Assembly (NCBI GenBank): GCA_020853705.1
Contig: JADYYK010000026.1
Span: forward strand, 1 to 56,230
Length of the DNA: 56,230 bases
DNA from: Deltaproteobacteria bacterium
Lineage (GTDB): Bacteria; Myxococcota_A; Polyangia; Haliangiales; JADYYK01
Reading direction: 5' to 3'
Shown one piece after another: positions 17,132-29,375 of this stretch; within the stretch, counting starts at the first letter, position 1; each line of letters begins with the position of its first letter. A program made the translations under genes and the position numbers. A model generated the notes under the pieces. It was not told where the DNA came from and did not search any database. It saw only the letters and a list, made by a program, of their open reading frames with translations.

Positions 17132-17828
17132 ACAGTCTCCAGAAGTGGTGCGCGCCCAGCACCAGCGCCTGGGCGAGGTCGGCGCGCAGCCAGCGCGACT
17201 CCCAGGCGGGACGCGCCAGCGCGAACAGATCGCGCGCGTGCACCGGGTCGAGCGCCTCGTGCAGCCGGTAGTGGCCCTGGGCGCCGTCGCCGACCCAGCG
17301 CCGCTCGTCGATGGTCTGCGCGATGGCGTGGCTGATGGCGACGTACAGGTACTCGATGATGCCGAGCAGGACGGCGCCGACCTCGTGGCGCTCGACCAGG
17401 CAGTGATCGAGCAGGCTGCGGTTGAAGGCGTGCACCGCGATGGGGCAGGGCGCGTGCAGGAGGGCGGGATCGGCGCCCAGGGCGCGCAGGAAGCCCTCGA
17501 AGGTGTGCTTGTGCGAGCGCGCGGGGTCGCCGTGGCCGTGCTCCTCGGCGACGTTCTCGGCCAGGCCCATGCGGATCTCCAGGCGCGGCGCGCGCGCGAG
17601 GACCGCGGCCAGGGCCTGCGAGAAGGCCTCGACCGCGAAGCGGAAGGGCAGCTGGCTGCGCAGGAAGCGCTCCCGGTCGGCGCGCGGGCTGGCCAGCCAG
17701 GTGAAGTAGGGATGGCGCGTGAAGTCGTACGCGCTGGCGACGGCGCGCACGGCCTGCTCGAGATCGTCGAGGCGGGTGAGTTCGTCGAGCGCGACCACTG
17801 CGGGTTCAGCCACGGCTGACCATGACAC
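17106..17828 (-). CDS. haem-oxygenase-like (TenA/PqqC-type) iron-containing redox enzyme family protein
   Basis: 240 aa from GTG 17828. The start is uncertain: an in-frame ATG at 17855 and GTG at 17813 also exist, and GGAGG sits almost on top of 17828. The protein is all-helical with conserved-looking metal-ligand candidates: MGLAENVAEEHGHGDPARSH (Glu and His cluster), IIEYLYVAISHAIAQ and GAQGHYRLHEALD. The pattern E-x-EE-x-G-H...H, then E/H later, fits the haem-oxygenase-like diiron oxidase/oxygenase (HDO) group, whose known members do oxidative C-C cleavage or N-oxygenation. First gene of the operon with DUF3419 and GNAT; its end overlaps the next gene by 26 bp. Divergent from the octahaem cytochrome gene only 35 bp away. 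Confidence 0.65.
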   Translation of the reverse strand: MSWSAVAEPAVVALDELTRLDDLEQAVRAVASAYDFTRHPYFTWLASPRADRERFLRSQLPFRFAVEAFSQALAAVLARAPRLEIRMGLAENVAEEHGHGDPARSHKHTFEGFLRALGADPALLHAPCPIAVHAFNRSLLDHCLVERHEVGAVLLGIIEYLYVAISHAIAQTIDERRWVGDGAQGHYRLHEALDPVHARDLFALARPAWESRWLRADLAQALVLGAHHFWRLYDELLRVE

Positions 17829-17863
17829 CCCTCCGTGCCTCGGCGAGGGTATCATGGGGCGGG

Positions 17864-20636
<2,773 letters not shown>

Positions 20637-20643
<7 letters not shown>

Positions 20644-21062
20644 GCACGCGGCTCAAGAAGCGCCTGTTTCTGGCCATGCTCGCGCTGCTCGTGCTGTGGC
20701 CGCTGGTGCACTACGGGCTGTCGCGGCTGTACCGCATCAACCACTGGCGCTTCGCCGGCTTCGCCATGTATGCGCGCCCGGCCTATGTGCCCTACCTGAC
20801 CTTCGCGGGCACGCTGCCCGACGGCCCGCTGACGCCGCAGCGCCTGCGCGCCGCGCTGGGCAAGGACGGCGCCGCGCGCATCGACAGCTTCGTCGCGCGC
20901 CGCCGCCTGTGGGGCGACCTGGCCCGCCCCGACGCCATCGGCCGCCTGGTGCTGGCGCGCCTGCCCGAGCTGCGCGCCCTCGAGGTCATCATCATCACCG
21001 TCGGCCTGGAGCCCGGCGACAGCTATCTGTCGTACGAGCCGCAGCACTACCGCTATCGCTGA
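20637..21062 (+). CDS. small membrane-anchored protein, partner of HTTM-like gene
   Basis: 141 aa; starts ATG-GTG-AGC 7 bp before the stop of the HTTM-like gene, so coupled. One N-terminal helix after basic residues (STRLKKRLFLAMLALLVLWP), then a periplasmic domain beginning LYRINHWRFAGFAMYARPAY and ending QHYRYR. No Cys, no known motif. A protein with the same plan lies at 46072-46518 beside another HTTM gene, and the two share a pattern around (H/L)-x-R-(F/Y)-x-x-x-x-M-(Y/F)-(A/N). It is likely an accessory subunit of the membrane protein. Confidence 0.7.
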
Positions 21063-21066
21063 CGGC

Positions 21067-21972
21067 TCACTTCTCGGGCTTGTCGGGCTTGTCGGGCGTC
21101 GCCGGCTTGGTCGTGGCGGGGTCGGGCATCTGCGGTAGCTCTTCGATGTTGGGCAGCAGCACGATCTCGATGCGGCGGTTCTCCTGCTTGTTGCTCTTCG
21201 AGACCGGGTCGAACTCGCCGTAGCCGGCGGCGACCAGGCTCTCGGGCTTCATGCCGGCGCCGATCAGGAACTCGGTCACGGTGACCGCGCGCAGGGTCGA
21301 CAGCGCCCAGTTGGAGGCGTACTTGGCGCCCTTGGCGGGCGGCACGTTGTCGGTGTGGCCGGCGATCATGAAGTGGCGATCGGTGAAGCCCTTCAGGATG
21401 ACGGCGACCTCCATCAGGGCCATCTGGCCGGGCTTGGACAGCTCGGCGCTGCCGGAGTCGAACAGGATCCCGGCGGGCAGCTTCATCACCATGCGGCCGT
21501 CGCGCACCACCACCTGCACGTTGCCGGCGTCGATCATCTTGCGGAACTTCTCGGTCAGCGCGGTGAACGCGGCCAGGCGCTTGTCAGCCTCGGCGCGCTG
21601 CTTGCGCAGCTCGTCGAGCTCGGCGCGCGAGGCCTTGAGGTTCTCCGACAGCGCGGCGTTGACCTTCTCGCTGGCGGCGCCCGAGGTCTTGACGCTGTTG
21701 GCCTCGGTGGTGCACGCGGCCAGCAGCTTGTCGAGGTCGCCGCTGTGGCGCTTCTCGGCGTCGAGCTTGGTGCTGCACTCCTTCTGCGCCGCGACGGTCT
21801 TGCCGAGGTCGCCCGAGGTCTTCTCGTGACGCTTGCGCAGGCCCCAGGTGTACCAGGCCAGGGCGACCAGCGCGCCGCTCAGCAGCAGGATGGTGAGGAC
21901 GACCTTGAAGATGCGACCACCGCTCGACCGCCTGGGGGCGGGAGGCGGCGACTTCGGGGGGTCGGCAGCCAT
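21067..21972 (-). CDS. OmpA/MotB-family peptidoglycan-associated protein with coiled coil
   Basis: 301 aa. A Pro-rich cytoplasmic start is followed by one hydrophobic helix (IFKVVLTILLLSGALVALAW, about residues 21-42) acting as an uncleaved anchor. A long Lys/Glu/Ala-rich coiled coil covers about 50-145. The C-terminal OmpA domain (about 160-275) has the peptidoglycan-binding signature: ILFDSGSAELSKPGQMAL, IAGHTDNVPP, NWALSTLRAVTV and GYGEFDPVSKSNKQENRRIE. Predicted to link the inner membrane to peptidoglycan. It ends a leftward block after the Cu-ATPase and His-rich lipoprotein with a 24-bp gap. No MotA/ExbB-like partner is next to it, so an ion-driven motor role is not supported. Confidence 0.88.
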   Translation of the reverse strand: MAADPPKSPPPAPRRSSGGRIFKVVLTILLLSGALVALAWYTWGLRKRHEKTSGDLGKTVAAQKECSTKLDAEKRHSGDLDKLLAACTTEANSVKTSGAASEKVNAALSENLKASRAELDELRKQRAEADKRLAAFTALTEKFRKMIDAGNVQVVVRDGRMVMKLPAGILFDSGSAELSKPGQMALMEVAVILKGFTDRHFMIAGHTDNVPPAKGAKYASNWALSTLRAVTVTEFLIGAGMKPESLVAAGYGEFDPVSKSNKQENRRIEIVLLPNIEELPQMPDPATTKPATPDKPDKPEK

Positions 21973-21996
21973 GCCAGAACGATACCCCGGTTCGAC

Positions 21997-22593
21997 CTAG
22001 TGTTGGTGCCTGGAGTGGTCGTTGGCCGGCGCGGCTGGCGCGGCCAGCATGGCGGGAATGTCGATGAATTGTGGCGTGCCCTTCCAGACGAACTCGAGAC
22101 GCACCATGGTTCGCGGCTCGGCCAGCGGCTTGCCCTGCGTGCTCCAGTGTGAGCCGTCGGCCGCGGCGCTGAGCTCGAGCCGCTCGGGCTCGGCGTCGGG
22201 GCGCTTGATGACGAAGACAGGGGCCGTGATGATCGAGGCCGGCCAGGGTTCGCGGGTCGGGCCGCTCAGGTGCAGCGCGTGCTTGCCATCGGCGCCGAAC
22301 ACCGTCTCGGTGTGCAGGTCGCCGAACATCTGCACCAGGCCGCCGTGCTTGCCGGTGTGATCGGTGTGCGCCATGCCCTGCATCGGGCTCGGCGTCGCGC
22401 TCGCAGTCGGCGCCGCGCTCGCAGTCGCAGTCGGCGTCGCGCTCGCAGTCGGCGTCGCGCTCGGCGTCGCGCTCGCACTCGGCGCCACGGTCGGCTGCGC
22501 CGGCTTCGCCGCCTTCTCCTTGCAGCCTGCGAGCACCCCGACAACGACGACCACGACGAGCCCCAGCAGTCGCTTCACGGCCACCATCTTCAC
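21997..22593 (-). CDS. His-rich lipoprotein linked to Cu-ATPase
   Basis: 198 aa. Signal [20 protein letters not shown] with lipobox LAGC (Cys24). A Pro/Ser/Ala/Thr linker made of short repeats (residues 35-68) is followed by a domain starting [20 protein letters not shown] and [10 protein letters not shown]. The pattern HGG-x-V-x-x-x-GD-x-H-x-E-x-V is seen at the start of periplasmic metal-efflux and copper-related proteins. The domain ends at [10 protein letters not shown], then a His-rich tail (NDHSRHQH). The Met and His content fits copper binding. Its ATG overlaps the stop of the P-type ATPase by 4 bp, so it probably receives or buffers exported copper. Confidence 0.75.
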   Translation of the reverse strand: MKMVAVKRLLGLVVVVVVGVLAGCKEKAAKPAQPTVAPSASATPSATPTASATPTATASAAPTASATPSPMQGMAHTDHTGKHGGLVQMFGDLHTETVFGADGKHALHLSGPTREPWPASIITAPVFVIKRPDAEPERLELSAAADGSHWSTQGKPLAEPRTMVRLEFVWKGTPQFIDIPAMLAAPAAPANDHSRHQH

Positions 22594-25118
22594 CTCGACC
22601 CGGCCTTCACATCCAGCGCCACCCGGCGCAGCCGCAGGGCGTTGCCGATGACCGAGACCGAGCTCATGCTCATCGCGGCGCTGGCGATCATCGGGCTGAG
22701 CAGCAGGCCCAGCAGCGGATACAGCGCACCGCCCGCGATGGGCACGCCGAGCATGTTGTAGACGAAGGCCAGCACCAGGTTCTGCCGGATGTTGCGCATG
22801 GTCGCGCGGCTCAGCCGGCGCGCGCGCGCCAGGCCCCGGAGGTCGCCGCCCAGCAGCGTGATGCCCGCGCTCTCGATGGCCACCCCGGTGCCGGTGCCCA
22901 TGGCGATGCCGACGTTGGCGCGCGCCAGCGCGGGCGCGTCGTTGATGCCGTCGCCGGCCATCGCCACCAGGTGGCCGCCGCCCTCGGCCTGCAGGCGCGC
23001 CACGGTGTCGGCCTTCTGGGTCGGCAGCACCCCGGCGATGACGTCGGCCGTGGCGATGCCCAGCTGGGCCGCGACCGCGTGGGCGGTGCCGGCGTGGTCG
23101 CCGGTCAGCATGACCACGCGCACGCCCTCGGCGCGCAGCGTGGCGACCGCGTCGGCGGCGCCCGGCTTGATCGGGTCGGCCACCGCCAGGAGGCCCGCCA
23201 GCGCGCCGTCGACCACCATCAACATGACACCATGTCCAGTCGAACGCAGCTGATCTGCCCTGGTTCCGAGGTCACCCGGCGCGACCCCCAGGTCGGCCAG
23301 CAGCGCCGCGTTGCCCAGCGCGACCCGCCGCCCGTCCACCGCCCCGGTGACGCCCTTGCCGGTCAGAGATTGAAACTCCGCCACGCTGGCCCCCGGCGTG
23401 ACACCGCGCTCGGTCGCCCCGGCCACCACCGCGGCCGCCAGCGGATGCTCGCTGGCGCGCTCCAGCCCCGCCGCCAGCGCCAGCAGCTCGGCCTCGGCGA
23501 AGCCGGGCGCGGTCTCCACCGCCGTCAGCCGCGGCCGGCCCTCGGTCAGCGTGCCGGTCTTGTCGACCACCACGGTGTCGACCTTCTCAAGCAGCTCCAG
23601 CGCCTCGGCGTTCTTGATCAGCACGCCGGCCTGCGCGCCGCGCCCGGTGCCGACCATGATGGCCATCGGCGTGGCCAGCCCCAGCGCGCACGGGCACGCG
23701 ATGATCAGCACCGCGACCGCGTTGACCAGCGCATAGGCCAGCCGCGGCGCCGGCCCCAGCGTCGCCCACAGCGCGAAGGTCAGCACCGACGCCGCCATCA
23801 CCACCGGCACGAACCAGCCCGCGACCACGTCGGCCAGGCGCTGGATGGGCGCGCGCGTGCGCTGCGCCTCGCTGACCATGCGCACGATCTGCGCCAGCAG
23901 GGTGTCGGCGCCGATGCGCTCGGCCCGCATCACGAAGCTGCCGGTGCCATTGACGGTGCCTCCGGTGACGCGTGCGCCGGCCGCCTTGACGACCGGCATC
24001 GGCTCGCCGGTGACCATGCTCTCGTCCACGCTGCTGCCGCCCTCGACCACCACGCCGTCGGTCGGGACCTTGTCGCCCGGGCGGACGCGCAGGAGATCAC
24101 CGACCACGACCTCGCCCAGCGCGACCTCGACGTCGGCGCCCCCGGACGCCGCCACCCGCTGCGCCCGTGGCGGCGTCAGATCCAGCAGCGCGCGGATGGC
24201 GCTGGAGGTCGCGCCGCGCGCGCGCAGCTCCAGCACCTGGCCAGCCAGCACCAGCGTGGTGATGACCGCGGCGGCCTCGAAGTACACCGCGGGGGCGCCG
24301 CCGTGGGTGAAGGCGTGTGGCAGCACGCCGGGCGCCAGCGCCGCCACCAGGCTGTAGCCGAACGCCGCGCCCGTCCCCAGCGCGATCAGCGTGAACATGT
24401 TGAGGTGCCGGCTGAGCACCGAGGCCCAGCCGCGCTGGAAGAACGGCGCCCCGCACCACAGCACCACCGGGGTCGACAGCCCGAGCTGCAGCCACAGCCC
24501 GCTGCGCCCCGGCAGCCACTCGTGCACCGGCAGCCCGACCATCTCGCCCATGGCCAGCACCAGCACCGGCAGCGTCAACGCGGCGGCGACCCACAGCCGC
24601 CGCGTCATCGACACCAGCTCCGGGCTCGGCCCGTCGTCGAGGCTCGGCGTCTCGGGCTCCAGCGCCATGCCGCAGATCGGGCACGCCGCGGGCACCGGGC
24701 TGCGCACCTCGGGATCCATCGGGCAGATCCACATGGTCCCCGCCGCCACCGGCGCCGCGGCCACCTTGGGCGGCGCGCCGCTCAGCCAGCGCGCGGGCTC
24801 GGCGCGGAACTTGTCGGGGCACTTCTGCGCGTTGCAGAAGTAGTAGGTCTTGCCCTGGTGCTCCACGGTGGCGGCCGGCGCGTGCCGGTTGACCCACATG
24901 TCACAGACCGGGTCCTTGGCCAGGAAGTCGCCAGGCGCCGCGACGAAGCGGGTGTGGCAGCTGTCGGAACAGAAGAAGTAGGTCTTCCTGGCCAGTAGCT
25001 CGGAGCGGCCCGCGGCCACCGCGGTGGCCGGGTCGACCGTCATGCCGCACACCGGGTCCTTGGCCGACGCGGGCAGCGGCGCCGCCGGGGCAGCAGGTGG
25101 CTGGCCGGTGACCTCCAT
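22590..25118 (-). CDS. copA: Cu+-exporting P1B-type ATPase with N-terminal YHS and heavy-metal-binding domains
   Basis: 842 aa. The N-terminus carries two YHS-type domains ([10 protein letters not shown]...[12 protein letters not shown] and DPVCDMWVN...[13 protein letters not shown]). A heavy-metal-binding domain follows ([20 protein letters not shown]), in place of the usual ferredoxin-like HMA domains. The core has the CPC transmembrane motif ([11 protein letters not shown]), actuator TGEP (VTGEPMPVV), phosphorylation [12 protein letters not shown] motif ([10 protein letters not shown]), and hinge [11 protein letters not shown]. The last helices show [15 protein letters not shown], the pattern of Cu+ pumps. 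It moves cytoplasmic Cu+ outward. Its ATG lies one base after the prfC stop, and its end overlaps the His-rich lipoprotein. No CueR/CsoR gene is adjacent. Confidence 0.93.
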   Translation of the reverse strand: MEVTGQPPAAPAAPLPASAKDPVCGMTVDPATAVAAGRSELLARKTYFFCSDSCHTRFVAAPGDFLAKDPVCDMWVNRHAPAATVEHQGKTYYFCNAQKCPDKFRAEPARWLSGAPPKVAAAPVAAGTMWICPMDPEVRSPVPAACPICGMALEPETPSLDDGPSPELVSMTRRLWVAAALTLPVLVLAMGEMVGLPVHEWLPGRSGLWLQLGLSTPVVLWCGAPFFQRGWASVLSRHLNMFTLIALGTGAAFGYSLVAALAPGVLPHAFTHGGAPAVYFEAAAVITTLVLAGQVLELRARGATSSAIRALLDLTPPRAQRVAASGGADVEVALGEVVVGDLLRVRPGDKVPTDGVVVEGGSSVDESMVTGEPMPVVKAAGARVTGGTVNGTGSFVMRAERIGADTLLAQIVRMVSEAQRTRAPIQRLADVVAGWFVPVVMAASVLTFALWATLGPAPRLAYALVNAVAVLIIACPCALGLATPMAIMVGTGRGAQAGVLIKNAEALELLEKVDTVVVDKTGTLTEGRPRLTAVETAPGFAEAELLALAAGLERASEHPLAAAVVAGATERGVTPGASVAEFQSLTGKGVTGAVDGRRVALGNAALLADLGVAPGDLGTRADQLRSTGHGVMLMVVDGALAGLLAVADPIKPGAADAVATLRAEGVRVVMLTGDHAGTAHAVAAQLGIATADVIAGVLPTQKADTVARLQAEGGGHLVAMAGDGINDAPALARANVGIAMGTGTGVAIESAGITLLGGDLRGLARARRLSRATMRNIRQNLVLAFVYNMLGVPIAGGALYPLLGLLLSPMIASAAMSMSSVSVIGNALRLRRVALDVKAGSR

Positions 25119-25119
25119 G

Positions 25120-26760
25120 TCAGGCCGGGGCGCCCGCCTTCATGGCCTTGACCAGCAGGGTGGGCTGGATGGCGGACACGAACTTGACCTCGGGGTTCTG
25201 CTGCGCGGCGTTGCGCACGCCCCACTCGCTCTCGAACAGCACCAGCGGGCGCTCGTCGAGGTCGACCACGCAGGTCGAGATGCCCGGGCGCTCGAAGCGA
25301 TCCAGGTTGAGGCCGTCACCCTCGACCCAGCGCGCGTGCTGGTAGGGCAGCTTGTCGAACTCGACGGTGGCGCCGTACTCGGAGCGCAGGCGGTACTGCG
25401 TGACCTCGAACTGCAGCACACCGACGGCGCCCAGGATGGGATCGCGCTCCAGGCGCTTGCGGTGGAAGAACATCTGGATGGCGCCCTCCTCCGAGAGCTG
25501 ATCGAGCCCCTTCTTGAGCTGCTTGCGCTTCATCGGATCGGTGCAGCGCGCGCGCACGAAGTGCTCGGGCGAGAAGCGCGGCACCCCGGCGAACTCGACC
25601 GCGGCGCCCTGGCACAGGGTGTCGCCGATGCGCAGGATGCCAGGGTCCCACAGGCCGATGATGTCGCCCGCGAAGGCCTCGTCGATGATGTTGCGCTCGC
25701 GCCCGACGAACTGCATCGGCTTGGTCAGCGACACCGTCTTGCCGGTGCGCGGGTGCAGCACGTCCATGCCGCGGGTGAAGCGCCCCGAGCACACGCGCAG
25801 GAAGGCGACGCGGTCGCGGTGCGCCGGATCCATGTTCGCCTGGATCTTGAAGATGAAGCCGGTGAAGCGCGGCTCGGTGGCGACCACCGCGCCACCATCG
25901 GTGGTCGGGCGCGGGCGCGGCGAGGGGGCCAGATCGACGAAGCGCTCCAGGAAGGGCTCGACGCCGAAGTTGGTCATCGCGCTGCCGAAGAAGACCGGGG
26001 TGACCTCGCCGGCCAGGAAGTGGTCCTGGTAGAACGGGTGGCCGGCCACGTCGAGCAGCGCCAGCTCGTCGATGAGCTGCTTGTGCGCGCGCTCGCCGAT
26101 GGCCTCGCGCAGCTCGGGGTCGTCGACCGTGGTGGCGGCCATCGGGGCCGGGCGCGAGCCGCCCTCGGCGCGCTCGAAGCGCAAGAGCTGCTTGCCCCAG
26201 CGATCGAACACGCCCTGGAACTCGGGGCCCGAGCCGATGGGCCAGTTGACCGGGCTGCACGGGATGCCGAGCACGTTCTCGATCTCGTCGAGCAGCTCCA
26301 GCGGCTCGCGGCCGTGGCGGTCCATCTTGTTGATGAAGGTGACGATGGGGATGCGGCGCAGGCGGCAGACCTCGAACAGCTTCTTGGTCTGCGGCTCGAC
26401 GCCCTTGACGCTGTCGATCAGCATGACGGCGCAGTCGGCCGCCGCCAGGGTGCGGTAGGTGTCCTCGGAGAAGTCGTTGTGGCCGGGCGTGTCGAGCAGG
26501 TTGACGCGCTTGTCGGCGAACTCGAACTGCAGCACCGAGGTCGAGATCGAGATGCCGCGCTGGCGCTCGAGCTCCATCCAGTCGCTGGTGGTCTGGCGCG
26601 CCGCCTTGCTGTTCTGCTTGACCGAGCCGGCCAGGTGGATGGCGCCGCCGTACAGCAGCAGCTTCTCGGTCAGCGTGGTCTTGCCGGCGTCGGGGTGCGA
26701 GATGATCGCGAAGGTGCGACGGCGCTCGATCTCGGCGGCCAGCTGGTCGGGGGGCCTCAT
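25120..26760 (-). CDS. prfC: peptide chain release factor 3
   Basis: 546 aa, close to the usual 520-550. GTPase motifs are complete: [15 protein letters not shown] (P-loop), [14 protein letters not shown] (switch I), [15 protein letters not shown] (G3), [19 protein letters not shown] (G4). The domain II and III pattern of RF3 follows (FNVRR-type [12 protein letters not shown]..., [19 protein letters not shown]). RF3 recycles RF1/RF2 from the ribosome after termination. It is followed directly by copA (TGACATG), an unusual pairing. Upstream it is preceded at 61 bp by the acyltransferase-like gene. Confidence 0.95.
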   Translation of the reverse strand: MRPPDQLAAEIERRRTFAIISHPDAGKTTLTEKLLLYGGAIHLAGSVKQNSKAARQTTSDWMELERQRGISISTSVLQFEFADKRVNLLDTPGHNDFSEDTYRTLAAADCAVMLIDSVKGVEPQTKKLFEVCRLRRIPIVTFINKMDRHGREPLELLDEIENVLGIPCSPVNWPIGSGPEFQGVFDRWGKQLLRFERAEGGSRPAPMAATTVDDPELREAIGERAHKQLIDELALLDVAGHPFYQDHFLAGEVTPVFFGSAMTNFGVEPFLERFVDLAPSPRPRPTTDGGAVVATEPRFTGFIFKIQANMDPAHRDRVAFLRVCSGRFTRGMDVLHPRTGKTVSLTKPMQFVGRERNIIDEAFAGDIIGLWDPGILRIGDTLCQGAAVEFAGVPRFSPEHFVRARCTDPMKRKQLKKGLDQLSEEGAIQMFFHRKRLERDPILGAVGVLQFEVTQYRLRSEYGATVEFDKLPYQHARWVEGDGLNLDRFERPGISTCVVDLDERPLVLFESEWGVRNAAQQNPEVKFVSAIQPTLLVKAMKAGAPA

Positions 26761-26821
26761 GGAAGCGGGATGGTCTTACTTGGTGTTGCGGGCTGCGGCA
26801 AGGGCTACTCGGGTTCCGGCC

Positions 26822-27694
26822 TCAGAGGCCGGCGAGGCGGCGCTGGCCCGGGGGTGGTGGTTCGGGCTGGGTCTCGAACAGGGTGGGGTCCTCGACGTAG
26901 GCGCGAATGATGTCGAGGGCGGCGGCGCAGTAGAAGCCGTCGTTGATGCGCTCGTCGAAGGAGAAGCGCAGGCCCACGGTGTCCTTCTGGACGGGGCCGA
27001 GATCGCCGGGCACCACCGACTTGCGCAGCGCGCCGATCACGGTGAACACGCTGACGGTGCCGTACTCGTACAGGTGGTGCCAGGCGCGATCGAGGCCGAC
27101 CGAGCCCAGGTTGGCCACGAACATGCTGGCGTACATGGGGTCATTGCGGGTGACGCCGCCCGGCAGCAGGTTCCAGCGGTCGAGGCGGATCATGGCCCAC
27201 AGCGCGGCGCGCAGCAGGAAGCCGGGCAGCTTGACCGCCCAGCGCACCTCCTTGTCGACCGGGCGCTCGGGGCCGGTGCGCGCGCCGCCGACCGACTCGT
27301 GCAGGCGGCGCACGGTGTCGGTCAGCGCCTCGCCGGGCGGCAGCTCGAACTTCACCGTCAGCAGCGGGGCGTCGTCCTTGAAGGCCTTCTTGGCCGCGAA
27401 CGAGATGAAGCAGCCCTTGCGCTGGTAGATCCGCCCGCCCGAGACGAAGCGGTTGAGGCCGGGGCGCGCGTGGAACATCTTGCCGCACGCCGCCATGAGG
27501 AGGTGAAACGGCGTGATCTTGAGGTCGTGGCTGGCGTTCCACTGCTCGATGAAGGGCAGCGTGCGCGTCATGTCGAGGATGATCTCGTAGTACACGACGC
27601 TCTCGTTCCGCGTCTTCATGAGGTACGGGATCATCCGGCGCACCGGCGCCAGATCGCGGATCACCTTGCCATCTGCTCGACCGAAGAGCGGCAC
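26822..27694 (-). CDS. stand-alone E2/CAT-fold acyltransferase-like protein lacking the catalytic His
   Basis: 290 aa from GTG 27694 (VPLFGRADGKVIRDLAPVRR); an ATG at 27718 is possible but would place the start 15 bp from the divergent gene. It covers the catalytic domain of 2-oxoacid dehydrogenase E2 (PF00198-like): RRMIPYLMKTRNESVVYYE, ITPFHLLMAACGKMFHARPG, and near the C-terminus LRFSFDERINDGFYCAAALD. There is no lipoyl or subunit-binding domain. The active-site motif H-x-x-x-D-G of E2 and CAT enzymes reads E-R-I-N-D-G here, so the general-base His is replaced by Glu. Sub-families with DER-x-x-DG exist; their reaction is not established. Divergent from the CAP-domain gene. Confidence 0.72.
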   Translation of the reverse strand: MPLFGRADGKVIRDLAPVRRMIPYLMKTRNESVVYYEIILDMTRTLPFIEQWNASHDLKITPFHLLMAACGKMFHARPGLNRFVSGGRIYQRKGCFISFAAKKAFKDDAPLLTVKFELPPGEALTDTVRRLHESVGGARTGPERPVDKEVRWAVKLPGFLLRAALWAMIRLDRWNLLPGGVTRNDPMYASMFVANLGSVGLDRAWHHLYEYGTVSVFTVIGALRKSVVPGDLGPVQKDTVGLRFSFDERINDGFYCAAALDIIRAYVEDPTLFETQPEPPPPGQRRLAGL

Positions 27695-27733
27695 GGCGCA
27701 ATCTGAACACACCCACATGCTACGGTCGAGGGG

Positions 27734-28441
27734 ATGACACGCGTGTGCCTGCTCGCCCTGCTCAGCATCGGCTGCGGTAGCTCCAGACCGGTGGCCCCGG
27801 CGCCGGTGGCCAGCGCCGAGCCAGCCCAGGATCCCTACCCGAACCCGAGCACGAACCCGAGTACGAGTCCGAGCACGAACCCGAGTACGAGTCCGAGCAC
27901 GAGCACGAGTCCGAGCACGAGCACGAGCACGAGTCCGAGCACGAGCACGAGTCCGAGTCCGAGTCCGAGCACGAGTCCGAGCCCGAGCCCGAGTCCGAGC
28001 CCCGGCGCCCCCGCCATCCTCGCCCTGCACAACGCCAAGCGCGCCCTGCACTGCGCGCCGCCGCTGACCTGGTCGCCCAAGCTGGCCGCGGTCGCCCAGA
28101 AGTGGGCCGACCATCTGCGTGACGACGACTGCGCGTTCAACCACAGCCGGGGTGCCTACGGCGAGAACCTGGCCATGGGCACCACCGGCTACATGCCGGC
28201 CGAGGCCGTGGTCGACATGTGGCACGCCGAGGTCGGCGAATACGACTTTGCCAATCCCGGCTTCGGCACGAGCACCGGCCACTTCACCCAGCTGGTGTGG
28301 CGGAGCACCACGCAGCTCGGCTGCGCCAGCGCGCAGTGCGCCGCCAAGAACATGACCATCTGGGTGTGCAACTACGATCCGCCCGGCAACTACCAGGGCG
28401 AGTACCCGGCCGAGGTCCTGCCCGCGTCCTGCAGGCGCTGA
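27734..28441 (+). CDS. CAP/SCP-domain lipoprotein with Ser/Thr/Pro repeat linker
   Basis: 235 aa. Very short lipoprotein signal (MTRVCLLALLSIGCGSS, lipobox Cys14). A 54-residue NPST/SPST/SPSP linker covers residues 37-90. The CAP domain (about 92-235) shows ALHNAKRALHCAPPLTWSPK, WADHLRDDDCAFNHSRGAYG, GYMPAEAVVDMWHAE, STGHFTQLVWRSTTQLGC and CNYDPPGNYQGEYP. These are the CAP signatures, with the His/Glu/His residues of the central cavity present. It is secreted and membrane-anchored; bacterial CAP proteins have been linked to sterol or lipid binding or wall functions, and nothing here decides which. Confidence 0.9.
   Translation: MTRVCLLALLSIGCGSSRPVAPAPVASAEPAQDPYPNPSTNPSTSPSTNPSTSPSTSTSPSTSTSTSPSTSTSPSPSPSTSPSPSPSPSPGAPAILALHNAKRALHCAPPLTWSPKLAAVAQKWADHLRDDDCAFNHSRGAYGENLAMGTTGYMPAEAVVDMWHAEVGEYDFANPGFGTSTGHFTQLVWRSTTQLGCASAQCAAKNMTIWVCNYDPPGNYQGEYPAEVLPASCRR
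27842..28003 (+). repeat. degenerate hexanucleotide array encoding a (N/S)PST linker
   Basis: 27 hexamers of the form (A/G)(A/G)(C/T)(C/A)CG-type, mostly AACCCG, AGCACG, AGTACG and AGTCCG, kept in frame for 54 codons. It is a diverged relative of the pure AGCACG tracts at 17948 and 19702 and again falls directly behind a lipobox. Confidence 0.9.
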
Positions 28442-28463
28442 CGCCCCGTGCGATAGTCCGGCC

Positions 28464-28928
28464 ATGGCGACCTCCGACGTCAGCGCGAGCCCCCTGCAGC
28501 GCACCCTGATGGGTCGCGCGGCCCTGCTGTTCTTCCTCGGCATGCTGACCGGGATCTGGGTCGCCGTCGTCTTCACCCGCGGCAAGGCGCTGGGGCTCGA
28601 GCTGGGGCCGCGCCAGTTCGATCGGCTGGCGCTGGCGGCGCACATCAATGGTCTGCTGGGCTGCTTCTGGCTGCTCGGCCTGTCGTACACGCTGCCCCAC
28701 GTCGCCGAGCGGCGCCGCAACTTGCTGGTGCTGCTGACCACCATCGCCACCTTCACCAACTGGGCCGGCACCCTGCTGGGCTCGTTCATCGATCGGCGCG
28801 GCCTCGACTTCGGCGGCGACGGCAAGAACAAGCTGATCGCCGGGATCCTGCAGGGCGGCGTGGTCATCCCGACCCTGATCGCGAGCGCGCTGTGGGCCTT
28901 CGCCCTGCTGTCCCGCGACAAGAGTTAG
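28464..28928 (+). CDS. four-helix membrane protein, possibly hydroxylaminobenzene-mutase-like
   Basis: 154 aa with four hydrophobic segments: ALLFFLGMLTGIWVAVVF, INGLLGCFWLLGLSYTL, NLLVLLTTIATFTNWAGTLLG and GVVIPTLIASALWAFALL. The sequence PRQFDRLALAAHINGLLGCF recalls the PRMALSAHLTG region of hydroxylaminobenzene mutase HabA/HabB, and the overall size and topology agree. The name is tentative. It is in the same direction as the CAP gene, 22 bp downstream. Confidence 0.6.
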   Translation: MATSDVSASPLQRTLMGRAALLFFLGMLTGIWVAVVFTRGKALGLELGPRQFDRLALAAHINGLLGCFWLLGLSYTLPHVAERRRNLLVLLTTIATFTNWAGTLLGSFIDRRGLDFGGDGKNKLIAGILQGGVVIPTLIASALWAFALLSRDKS

Positions 28929-29003
28929 CCACGACGTTTGTGCCGCACCTGACGTCGCGCTGACTGCTTGTCCCGGACCCAGCCGTCCGGCAGGATGAAG
29001 CCC

Positions 29004-29375
29004 ATGTCGAGCGGCAAGGTCCTGGTGGTCGACGACGAGCCCGAGGCGGCCGGCCTCTATGGCCGCATGCTGCAGACCCTGCGCATCGAGCTGACCGCGG
29101 CGCAGACCCTGGAGTCCGCGCGTGAGCACCTGGGTGCCGAGCAGTTCGACTGCGTCATCCTCGATCTCGGCCTGCCCGACGGCTATGGCGGCGACCTCCT
29201 GGCCGCCGTGCGCAGCGCGCGCCCCGACGTCCCGGTCATCATCGTCACCGGGACGCCCAGCCCGCAGACCCAGGCCGACACCTCGATCAAGGGTGCCCTG
29301 GCCTACCTGGAGAAGCCGCTCGATCCAGAGCACCTGCGCCGCCAGGTCTCACTGGCCATCTGGGGTCCCCAGTAG
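29004..29375 (+). CDS. single-domain response regulator (receiver only)
   Basis: 123 aa from ATG 29004, with AGGA 8 nt upstream; ATG 28995 is the alternative. Receiver fold: KVLVVDDEPEAAGLYGRMLQ (acidic pair Asp-Asp), CVILDLGLPDGYGGDLLAAV (phospho-acceptor Asp), VIIVTGTPSPQTQ (Thr), LAYLEKPLDPEHL (Lys-Pro). No output domain follows. No histidine kinase gene is adjacent, so the partner is elsewhere. A CCGGAC-N6-GTCCGG palindrome at 28973-28990 ends just before the ribosome-binding site. Its 3' end overlaps the convergent DDAH-like gene by 27 bp. Confidence 0.92.
   Translation: MSSGKVLVVDDEPEAAGLYGRMLQTLRIELTAAQTLESAREHLGAEQFDCVILDLGLPDGYGGDLLAAVRSARPDVPVIIVTGTPSPQTQADTSIKGALAYLEKPLDPEHLRRQVSLAIWGPQ

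Noticed and set aside
25024..26910. 628-codon plus-strand open frame over prfC
   Set aside because: Antisense to a clear release factor 3 gene; composition is typical of an antisense shadow.
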